A stretch of 64,000 nucleotides of DNA from Prinsepia uniflora (taxonomy: Eukaryota > Streptophyta > Magnoliopsida > Rosales > Rosaceae). Of this stretch, positions 12,751 through 23,349 are shown one piece after another (the first letter of the stretch is position 1; each line of letters opens with the position of its first letter). The translations under genes and the position numbers were made by a program. The notes below the pieces were generated by a model that was given only the letters and a program-made list of their open reading frames with translations, ran no database searches and was not told the origin of the DNA. The stretch covers positions 20,491,572-20,555,571 of the forward strand of contig CM064872.1 in the NCBI GenBank assembly GCA_032719365.1, given 5' to 3'.

Positions 12751-13130
12751 CCGAGTCTTTAAACTCAAAACGCATGTGCATCAGGCCTGCCCGGGATGTC
12801 AACAAGTTCTTAAACTCAAAACCACATATCAGGCCTTCCAACGAGTCTTTAAACTCAAAACAACATATCAGGCCTTCCCGGGATATCAACGAGTCTTTAA
12901 ACTCAAAACACAATCAACAGGCCTCAGGGGATATTATTATTCAAGAGCCCTTCCCCGTCATCAATCAACCGGGTCTTTAAACCCAAAACCAGATCCAGCC
13001 ATAACAACCGGGTCTTTAAACCCAAAACAAATAGCAATAGCAACGGGTCTTTAAACCCAAAACCAATAGAAAATCAATAGCAACGGGTCTTTAAACCCAA
13101 AACCGATAACAACGGGTCTTTAAATCAAAA
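12751..13130. repeat. Tandem TTTAAA hairpin array with two arm types
   Basis: About nine irregular units. The first group reads CGAGTCTTTAAACTCAAAAC and the second group CGGGTCTTTAAACCCAAAAC. The change from A to G in the left arm is matched by T to C in the right arm, so each unit stays self-complementary (GAGT/ACTC or GGGT/ACCC). The final unit is degenerate. Confidence 0.85.
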
Positions 13131-14525
13131 AGCAAGTGAAAATCATAGGAAATCTGGAAATCCATCGGAAACCAAATTCCAAAACCACATTCGAAAATCA
13201 TCATTCGAAATCTTGATTCAAATCTAGGAAGCACATGAAAACCGAAATCCAAAAGCACTAGAAACAGGGCCTCATGCCCGAAAGCACTGTTCGAAATCCA
13301 TTTATAAATCCTTGAAATCAAATCATAACTCAAATCCCAAAATGAAACCATCGAAATCATTATCAAATCGCGACATAGAAGCATATCTCGTAAAACGTGC
13401 AATTACATCTCGAAATACGTGTAAAACGGTAAATCACAGATATCATAATCATAATCATAGCAATCACATATAGAAAACATATAAAACATGTATGCATGCA
13501 TCATAAGTTAGAAAGCAAAGTTCACTTACCGACCGTTTACGTCGTTGCCTCGATACGCGTGCACTTATGCTTTCTTGGCTAATCCACTATCATCGGCTTT
13601 CCCAAACCTGTCCAAATCCCATAATAAGGTCACTAACTACTTCATAATGCTTCTACTAAAGCCCCGTAATTTTCCCGTATTTTTAACTATTTTTAACCGA
13701 GCCTTCAAACCTTCGGACATCCTGAAACAAATTGACCCAATGTCTGATCGACTCGAAACTTGTTCCAAAATGTTTGTTACATCGAATACTTTAAAAGTCG
13801 TGTTGAAACCTTCCTCAAAAGATGTGCCACGCGCCCACATGCACTGGCTACTGTTCATCTTCAACCTCAATCTAGCCCGGTCTGAATCGGTTCAAACTGG
13901 CCCGGTCTAGTCGAACCGGAAATGACGGTTCAACCCTCTATATCGTCCATTTTTTATTCGTTTTCAATTCTGTTCAAACCTATAGCTACGTCTGTTCACA
14001 TTCTATTGATTTGCAACTTTAAAACCTGAAATTCAAGCCTTAACCTTACCTCCCCGATCGAGTAAAAACCTTCGACTTTCCTCCTCTCTGTTCTCGTGCT
14101 TCCGGCCATCTCTATCCCTAATTCCACGTCTATTAGCTTTCTTTTGACGTCCAAAACCTCACCCCAAATAACCACTTCGATCATCAATCATCACAACCAA
14201 AGTTGCCATTTTCGAATCAAAAGAGTTTTTTCACGGGAATTTCACTTACCGTCTATCTTAGGCCTCGAAACCAGGCTTATTCTCCTCCCTGGACCTCCAG
14301 CAACACCTTCCCATCAACTAGATCGATCAAAACCCATGAGAACACGATTTGTCATTTTCAATTGAAAATCAGGACTTCACGGGTTTCACAGGATCCTTAC
14401 CTTAACCCGCTGTCGTGGACCGCCGTGCCACCACCATCATCATCGCCTGACCTTCCTTTCTCATTTCACTTCAGACAGTATAGGCAATAGATCACTTGTG
14501 GGAGTGGTTTGGGTTCTCATGATCA

Positions 14526-14686
<161 letters not shown>

Positions 14687-15857
14687 TGTTCTCTGTTTTC
14701 ATTCCCATGATTGTGTAACCACAATTTAAAATGGTGAGAGATGGTGCTGAGGCTTCCACAGCCTTCCAGTAAGGGACATGTGTCCCAATCTGGTTGGGCA
14801 TCAATCCCCAGGCAGCCACCTGTCCAATTTTAACTGGGCATAGCAAAAAGACCAAATTGCCCTTGCCCCTACAATTACTATTTTTCCCCTAAGGCATTTA
14901 GACCAAAATCCGGGTCATCCGAAGTCCGATGATAGCATGCCGCCTGTCATTGTACTGAGAGGATCGATACCCAGCTAACAGTCATCAAGATACGTGAAAA
15001 CTACATGTCGTATGAAAAGTCAACAGTTTGCCTCTTTTCAACCAAATTACCAAAATACCCTCGAACTTCCGAACATCATAACTTTTTTCTCGAATGTCGG
15101 AATAAGACGTGCCACCTGTCTACGGAATCGTGACGTCCCAAACTACGTTACAGTCACTGCCAAAGTTCATTTGATCGCTCAAACAAAAAATCAACCGTTT
15201 GCCTAATTCCAAGAGCAAAATCGTCATTTCGCACCGTCCGTCCGAAATCACCCAACTAATCACCGATTAACTCTACTAATCCGTCATTAATCACTAATCC
15301 AATCTCGAACTACGGGATGGGTCGTTACACGTCTACTATTCATCGATCCAAGGTATAATTTTAGTCCATTTTTCATGTTTTTGATTAGAGGGATTGATTG
15401 TTGGGGTTGTGACACGACCCATCCCAATCCCCAACCTGACCGACCCCGCGGTCCTGACATCGTATAGACGTCAAATCCAATCCTACCATCAACTCAATGT
15501 GGGTTCCACCACTAAGGTCATCGGCTAACTCCGATGTACCAACATTCCTCACCCTAGAAATCACCACCAGGGTTCGCATTTTAGACCATTACTCAACTCT
15601 ATTCAAATGGGGTTCCTGAACCCAACTGTTCCCAGCAGCACAACAATCGCTTATCACATGACCGAACTGACGGTCCCACATTACCAGTTCATTACATACG
15701 GCCCCACTTGGGTCGAATCACGTTAACGCACAGCGTATCGGGCTAATCACACTCTATCCACTATTCAAACCCAAAAACTATCTATCAGGTTGATAACGAA
15801 ACTGCAGCCCAAAGAGACATCACACCCTCGACCTGCGCGCACAACAAGAGCAAACCT

Positions 15858-15869
15858 GCTCTGATACCA
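15858..15869 (-). promoter_or_regulatory. Primer-binding site (initiator Met-tRNA type)
   Basis: The complement reads TGGTATCAGAGC, the usual plant retroelement PBS for initiator methionine tRNA. It begins 2 nt after the LTR end at 15872. This fixes the orientation of the element and shows that these 3-kb units really are LTRs. Confidence 0.88.
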
Positions 15870-16382
15870 CTTGACACGACCCATCCCAATCCCCCCGGGA
15901 TTACCGTGGAATGTGTCATGCTCCCGTCTGACACGAAGTGTCGAACAAGAGATAACCTAATGCCACTGCCCAAACGGGGCTTCCAGAGTGTGCAAGGATC
16001 GATGGAGGAGGTATGCGATGTCCCAGTCTCTGCTGCAGTTGCATCCGTAATCAACCTGAAGGGCATTAAAACCAATAAAAACTGTGAGTGGACGAAAATA
16101 AATAAGTTCATTAACACATTTCATAAGACATTTATGCCCTCCAATAAAAACGTATGCATGCCACGAAAACCAGTAACCAAAACGTTTACTTAACCAAGCC
16201 ATTAGGGTCTTAGCCCCAAACTGTAAACCAAAACCAAGTGTGGGAACTCAACCCAAAACTGTAGGATACCAAATCCGTAAATACAAAATCATGTGGGCCA
16301 CCGCCCAAATCCATAACCATAAATCCAACCGAAAAACCATTTCATAGATCCAATAGTTCATATTTACCACATTACCATCACT

Positions 16383-17090
16383 GGCATCCCAGATGCCTAG
16401 AGTCCCAGACGCCTGATGTCCCAGACGTCATATCTCACGGTATAATAATAAGCAACGCGTGCTGCTCGGGGTCTCACCGGGTCCATATCTCTGACATCCC
16501 AGATGTCTGACGTCCCAAACGTCTAATCATAGCAATCCTGCTCCTGAGTCACTATACGGTCCGGTAGCTCCGTACAACGACCCCACACAGGCAATGCACC
16601 GGGACTTCCCCAGTGTCCCAGACACCTGGAAGAGACCATCACATATCCTTGTATCAAGATGGTATATGGAAAACAGCTTTATCAAATCATTTCACAACAT
16701 TACAAGGGGCCCTGCCCGAAATCTCCATGAAACATCACAATTCCATTTAGGGTCCCCGACCCAAAATCACGTTTATGAAACATAGGGTCCCAGACCCGAA
16801 GTCACATTTATAAAACATAGGGTCCCAGACCCGAAATCACATTTATAACCCAACTGGGCCTCATGCCCAATTTTATGAACCACTGGGCCCACGGACCGAT
16901 TTGTAAACCAACTGGGCCCCTGGCCCTATTATAAAACTCCAATTGGTCTTGGCCTGATTTCATAAATAACTGGGCCTCTGGCCCGATTTCCTAAAGCAAT
17001 TGGGGCCCTGGCCCGATTACGTAACTCAATTGGACTCCAAGTCCGAGGTTTCCAAAACAATTGGGCCTCAAGCCCGAGTTCATCTTTCTA
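16383..17090. repeat. Micro-hairpin array in LTR (minus-strand copy)
   Basis: Short perfect inverted repeats follow one another: GGCATC/GATGCC with loop CCA (16383-16397), GACATC/GATGTC with loop CCA (16493-16507), and GACGT/ACGTC (16509-16523). From about 16740 there are irregular units with GGGTC/GACCC, GGGCC/GGCCC and GGACT/AGTCC arms around 3-nt loops. The flanking text (ATTTATAAA-like) also repeats. Confidence 0.75.
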
Positions 17091-17340
17091 ATTTCAAAAC
17101 CATTTCATCATATTATTCATGAAACCACAAACACGTAAAACCATAGTAAAATCGTCAGCCTCGATATACGTGCAATACGAAAAATATCTCGAAATACGTG
17201 CAACATATGTGAAATCAATAATCACAATCACCATCATAGAAATTATGTGTATAAAACATATAAAACCATTAGGCATGCATAGAATTTATAAAACCAAAGT
17301 CCACTCACACACCGTCCGAGCTGCCGTCTCGATTTGCGTG

Positions 17341-19348
17341 TTGATAAAGCCCAACCTATGCATTAAATTAAACACTTAATTTGAGTGTTATGCAATTTAA
17401 ACCATTTTTGTGTAGATGTAGTATTGGTAAATAAGGATCGTTTTTAACCAGGGAAATTAGGGAACATTAATAATGTATTAGTGGGAGATGAATAAAAGAA
17501 TAATGAATTAAATAATTAAATAATCAAAGAATTAATAAATTAAAGAATAGATGAATAAGAGAATAAAGAAATAAAAGAATCAAAGAATAAAGAATTAAAA
17601 GAATTAAAGAATTAAAGAATTAAAGAATTAATTAATCAAAGAATCAATAAATTAAAGAGTAAAGGAATAAAAGAATAAAGGAATCAAAGAATAAAGGAAT
17701 CAAAAGAATAAAAGAATAAAAGAATAAAGAATAAAAAAGGGGGTTTTGAAAAGTTTTGTAATCATGCAAATAAGTAAAAGCACAAATAAACTAATTTTAC
17801 TTCTACTCTAATTTATGTACAAATGACCTTCTTAAAGCACATATCTTACCAACACTCTAATAATTGCAAATATTAAAACAATCACGAAATTTTACCTTAA
17901 TCGTCTCAATTACCTTTATACATTTTTCAATATTATAAATGCACCGACAACGGATAACACTTACAACATGATTTACCTTTTGTTTTTGACTGAATACGCC
18001 GACAGCGATCAACATTAAGTCTCTTCAATTCTACTCTAAGTGCACCGACAGCGGATAAAACACTTAACATTGAATTGAAGTATGAAGCACTAAAATGTAT
18101 AAAATAACTAAAATTCATAAAGTAAGACGCATGGAGATTGCATTTAACACTTAAAAATATTAGTAAGAAAATACCTCACATATATTGAACTATAATCAAA
18201 ACCAATAACAAAAATGAGAGTTTGAGTACATGGAGAGTAATTGTTACACTTTTAAGGTGGATGAAAACAATGGATTGTTATTCACACGATTCTCCGACAG
18301 TAGACGGAACCTTATGAAGATGGAGGAAATAAACTTGGGAAATATGGACTCAAACTCTAAACTTTGTATTGGAAATCTTTTGCCAAAGTTTCTCTTAAGG
18401 AAGGCTCAAATGTGTGTCTCAAAGAAGGTCATAAGAACAAAGTAAAGAAGAAATGAAATTAAGAAAAATAAAAGTAACATAAATTAAGAACAAGAATTAA
18501 AAGAAAACTAATTAATAAGAAAATCTACAAGAAGTTAAAATGGTCCCAAAAAATGTCTCTCAAAAGAGAGAAACCAAAGAACTAAACCAAGAACTAAAAA
18601 CTAAGAAAAATGAAAGAAATGGAAGAATGGAACTAATGGGGGACACCAAATTATAAGAATTGAACCCCTATTTATAGGTGGAAAAAGCTACCAAAAATAA
18701 TACAAAAATACAATAAAAAATGTTAAATAATGGAATGATGAGTAATAAAGATTTGTGATGATGTTTAGAAATGGTTTTAGTTGTAAAGTTGCAAATTTGG
18801 GTTGGAAAGTGGCTGAAATGGCCAGCAACCTTTGCGGGAAAAGAAGACAGGGTGTTCGGCTGGTGGCTGCTGAAAAGAGTACTAGAATTTCGGCAGGCGC
18901 TAACTGAAGAGAAGGCTGAAATTTGACAGGCGCGCACTGAGGAGGAGGCTGGGCGTTCGGCGGCAGGCTGCAGCGGACTGGGCTGAAGGCTGTTGCGGAT
19001 TGGGCCTGGAGTTTTGCGCGGGTTAGGCTTGCGGACTGGGCCTCTGGGCTGCAGCCGGGTTGGACTGGGTTTAAAATTGGGCTTAGGCTGCAGGATTTAT
19101 TTGGGCTGCAAAGAAAATTAATTAATTAATTTAGTAATATTTCACCGAAATTCGTCCATAATTTCTTCGTTATAATTCCGATCGAGACGATTTTTTTCGC
19201 CAAAATGCTCCAAATTACAAACTTTATTTATTTAAACAAAAATAACACAAAATAAATTAATTTATTTAATTATTTATTATTTTAATATTAAAAGTCAAGT
19301 AAAAAGGGTATAAAATAATATAAAATAATACTTATTTGAGGACCTATC
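17341..19348 (-). mobile_element. 2.0-kb AT-rich insert inside the 5' LTR, probably a solo LTR of another family
   Basis: Other copies of the surrounding LTR read straight across this point (CGATTTGCGTG joined to CCATACGGCTC). The insert is flanked by GCGTG (17336-17340) and ACGTG (19349-19353), an imperfect duplication. On the minus strand it begins near GATAGGTCC and contains a TATA-like CTATAAATAGGGG (18666-18678). About 17500-17735 is a run of AAAGAATAAAG-like units, and a CCGACAGCGGATAA motif repeats near 17945, 18000 and 18047. No protein is encoded. The terminal bases are not the canonical TG...CA, so the class is uncertain. Confidence 0.5.
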
Positions 19349-20421
19349 ACGTGCCATAGGCTCTCCCGAGCCGATCACTGTCACCGGGACTCCCGAACCT
19401 GTCCAAATCATAATAGAAGGTTACTAACTACCTTATTAACCTCCTAACAAAGCCCCGTAATTTTCCCGAACTTTTAACTATTTTTAACTGATCCTAAACC
19501 TTCGGACAACCCGAAACCTATTGAAACGATATCCGATTGACACGAGACCAGTCCCAAAATGTTTGTTACATTGAATAGAAGATTTTGTATGTTGAACACT
19601 TTCCCAAATTACTGTTCATACGCCCCCACGTGCCCCTAGAAGGCTCGGTTTACTGTTCATCATCCCTAACCTTGGTCGAACCGGTTCACCTGCAACTGAA
19701 CCGGCCTGGACCGGTTCAGCACCTAAACCCCGTCCTTTTTTTGTCCTTTTCCTTCCTTTTTCATCCCTAAAGCTTCCTACGTTCATTTCCTATCTTTTAG
19801 ACCAATAAAACGAAGCAAAAACCGCAAAACCCGTACCTTAACCCGTCATTCATGGCGGCCGGAGTTTCCCCTGCCGTTCACGGCCATTTCCAGCCATTCC
19901 AACCTTAAAAAACAATCCTATTAGACTCCTAGAGTGCCCTGAAATATTTCCCAATCCTTAGAATTAGCTAAAAACCTATAAAACCGAAACTTGGATTTTT
20001 GAATATTTTACCTTACGGTTTGGCCTCCCCGTCGTGGCCACCGCCGTAGGCCACCGTCCTCTGTCCCAGTCCTACATCAACTCAGCCCTTCCTCACTTCC
20101 TCACACTCACTCACGGGCTCACAAGAGGAATGGTGGTGAGGTGTCGTGGTATGTGTGTTTGTGTTTGAAGAACAAAGAAGAAAATGAAGAAATGGATGAA
20201 TGAGTTTCGGGTTATGAGAAAATGAAGAAATGAAGATGATTTGATCTGATGAGAGAAAGAGATGGAGGTGATGACTGATGAAATGGAGGGATGAGATGGA
20301 AAGGTTGTGATGAGAGGGACGGCTGATAACAAAAGAAGAAACTAAATCCTATTTAAATCACTTAGTGGAGACTTTAGCTTAAAATTAATTAACTAGTGGA
20401 ACTTGATCCAATCTAGCCAAC

Positions 20422-20447
20422 GGATGAGTGACACTTGTCATTCATCC
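20422..20447. promoter_or_regulatory. U3 palindrome copy
   Basis: GGATGAGTGACA faces TGTCATTCATCC around CT, with one mismatch between the arms. Confidence 0.65.
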
Positions 20448-21083
20448 AAGTGTCCCCTAACCACTTTCCCACTAATTCATAATTAAATAATCGACACGGT
20501 TTTCGAGACGTAAACTTCACCGATTTCACGTTCCAGACCATAACTTTCCCGTACGAAGTTCGATTTCGGCGTGCCGCCTGTCTATGGATTCGTATCGACT
20601 CGCTCTACGTAACGGTCCTTGGCCCTCGTCCATTGGACCTCCCGGGTCAAAGTCGACATTTGGCTCCTTTTAACCAAAATTACCAAAATGCCCCTAAACA
20701 TCCGAACGTCATAACTTCTTCCTCGAATGTCGGAATTGAACATACCACCTGTCTATGAACTCGTGACATCACGAACTACATCACGGTCATCGGTCAAAGT
20801 ACGTTTGACCGCTCGAACGAAAAGTTAACATTTTACCACGCCTAGGGGAAAAACGGTTATTTTGCATCGTTCGTCTGATTTCGCCTAACTAATCACCGAT
20901 TAACCTCACTAATCGTGATTAGTCACTAATCTAATCTAGGAATTTGGGACGGGTCGTTACAGGTTGAGACGAGTGCGTAGGAAGAAACTAGGACAAAAAT
21001 GGTTGTGAAATAAGGATTTTATGACCAGATCAGGTCGCGGGTTTAGACAATTCGTTTACAGGGATCCGACGAGAGGTTAGGGG

Positions 21084-21429
21084 TGATGACGTCATCAGCT
21101 GATGTCATCAACCCTATCAGATTGTCAAAAACGTGGCCCAATAGGAGGATGACATGTTTCACATGTTAGTACCCAGTCAGCACTAACATGTCAGTGACGC
21201 GGACTAATCAGAGGATGCCATGTGTAACTGACATGTCAGTGATGTGGACTAACCAACTGCTCACACGTGGCACTTGCCAGGTCTGAAAAGTGGCCCCTAT
21301 TAGGTATGACAGCTGTCAGACCTGATAGTGGTCAGACCTGACAACTGTTAGGATGACGTCATGCTGACATCAACAGTGACATTAGCGTTGACCATTGACT
21401 TGATGTCAGCGTTGACTTTGCTTACGTCA
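21084..21429. promoter_or_regulatory. Cluster of TGAC/GTCA palindromes, including TGACGTCA
   Basis: Within 350 bp there are four perfect palindromes: TGATGACGTCATCA (21084-21097), ACTGACATGTCAGT (21227-21240), TGACAGCTGTCA (21307-21318) and TGACGTCA (21354-21361). A TTACGTCA follows at 21422-21429. TGACGTCA is a known bZIP/TGA-factor core. Function in this LTR is inference. Confidence 0.55.
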
Positions 21430-22593
21430 GCATTGACTTTTGACTAGAGATCGTTGACTAGCGTGTAAGGGCGTGTGAGCGCGAATCTCGAGGTGGGACT
21501 AGTACCATTTTCAAAATTTCGACGATTCAGATCCATTGGTGATAGTTTCGAGTCGATCAGAGATCGTTTGATAGGTCAAATTAGGGTTTAAAGCCTCAAG
21601 AAGCGTGTTCAGGACTAGTTTCTGGGCTCAAACTATTCATTGGTTTTAAGTATGAACTTATAGAGTCCGTTAGTGACTTTTGGATATGTTTCGGATAATT
21701 CGGAGACTGTGACTTAGCTTCAGAACAGGTTAAGACGGTTTGATTGCGCAGTGAGGATCGTGTGTGAGTTGGTTTTTTTTTTTATTTCTAAATGGATTGC
21801 ATGCAGAAATTCTTTAACTATATTACTATATGATTGAATTTGGATTACTCTGGACATTATTCATGGATGATTTATACATATTACTTTGTTTTGGACATAA
21901 GACCTGTCTGGATATTATGGTTTGGTTTTGGAGTAAAACAGGGACTTCATTGGTTATACTATTGCATTGTACATATCGACCTTTTGGATTGTTGTCGCCT
22001 CCAGATGACTTGGTACCCTGGAGTGGTCTCGGCGTATTTCCTGAGAGGGGTCTGGGATATCAAAGTTGGGATATACGGTGCACTATTATGATGGTTATAT
22101 ATATATATATATATTCTACTATATGTGATTATATGATTTTACGATTCAGTTATGATTCTCTATGTTTTGACTCGAATGCATACATGTTTGAAAACGGAGG
22201 GGTAAAACATTATTTACTATCTTATCAATGGTTTTGAAATGTTGTTTATTTTCGGTCCACTCACACTTTCATTGTTTTTTTTACCCCTCCAGGCCGTGAA
22301 ACCAAGGTAGAGGCAGATCTGGAGGCCAAGGCATAGTTTGTTATCGGTACGCACCTGAAAACCCGTTCTGGGTAGGTTGAGAACTATTTTTGTAATCTGA
22401 AATTTGTGCTCATCTTTTTTAGTGCATTATCCCTGGTCTGACAATGTAGAACCCTAATTTGGTTATTCTTAACTTTATTTCAATTTAAAACCCGTTAAGG
22501 GTATTTTCAGCATTCTTTAGGGTTGTTGTCAAACGGGAGTAGGGCACATCCACGAGTGGTTCTAGGGGGATTAGGATGGGTCTTTTCATGGGT

Positions 22594-22922
22594 CCCACTA
22601 AAAACAAACCATTTTGAAACCCGTATAATCGTAAATAGTTCTCAAAACCTTCCGTGAACCGTAACTTCCCCGTACGATATCCGATTTCGACGTGCCGCTT
22701 ATCTACGGACTCGTATCATCTCGATCTACGTAACGGTTCTCTGCCCACGTGCATTGGACCTCCTGCATCAAAAGTTAACTTTTTACCATTTCTAGTGGAA
22801 AAATCATCATTTTACCCTGATCGTTTGATAATCCTCAGTTAATCCCAATTAATCCTTACTTAATTCTTAATAATTAGTCATTAACCTTAAGTAGTCCCGT
22901 AAATTCAGGACGAGTCCTTACA
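22594..22922 (-). mobile_element. 3' LTR of the outer element, right fragment
   Basis: It matches 32470-32799 with many substitutions and ends in GAGTCCTTACA. Immediately to the right, the complement of 22923-22940 is the purine tract AAGGAGGG, preceded by GACGAAATTATTTT, the usual end of a gypsy internal region just before its 3' LTR. Confidence 0.8.
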
Positions 22923-23349
22923 ATTTACCCTCCTTAAAATAATTTCGTCTGTGAAATTCCAATCGACCCACCTTCCAATCCGAGGCACACATGAGAACCT
23001 CTATTCACAGTAGGCACCAATATCAACATCACTCGACGTCGCTCACAATCCAACGGTCAATGTTGAAGCTCAGCTCGTCCTCCGTGATCGTATCTAAGAG
23101 TGACCTGTCGTTATTGGAAACCTCTAATGCTCAATTTTAAGTCTCAAACGAGACATCAACGCTCGTCGATCTCACCTGTCACTTACACAGGTGTACTTAG
23201 AGTCTAAGCTGACAAGTCAATCTTACCCTCCTATTCGGCTGACAATTCAGGCCGACAATCCTGCTATACCAAGTTGACGATCCTTCTCAGCTAACGATCT
23301 AAACTAACAATCCCGCTCATTAGGAGCATCACAAGTCCTCCGTCTCACT
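22923..23349 (-). mobile_element. Internal region of the outer element, part 1
   Basis: This is a polypurine tract (minus strand) followed by low-complexity TGACAA/CTCA-rich sequence without an open frame. Its composition resembles 51451-52250 in the right-hand element. Confidence 0.6.

Larger units (their letters stand above)
15410..20961 (-). mobile_element. Minus-strand element reduced to 5' LTR plus leader, TSD GGTTG
   Basis: The direct repeat GGTTG (15405-15409, 20962-20966) brackets an unusual unit. On the left only about 23 bp of the 3' LTR end remain (TGACACGACCC, 15410-15432). About 440 bp of internal leader follow, then a primer-binding site (15858-15869), then a full 5' LTR (15872-20961) that itself carries an insert at 17341-19348. 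Because the TSD is intact, the deletion removed most of the 3' LTR and the internal domain from within. The leader matches 54273-54717 of the right-hand element in several places. Confidence 0.8.

Noticed and set aside
12751..13130. CRISPR-like array of regular repeats
   Set aside because: Unit spacing is irregular, spacers are not unique, and the context is a plant LTR.
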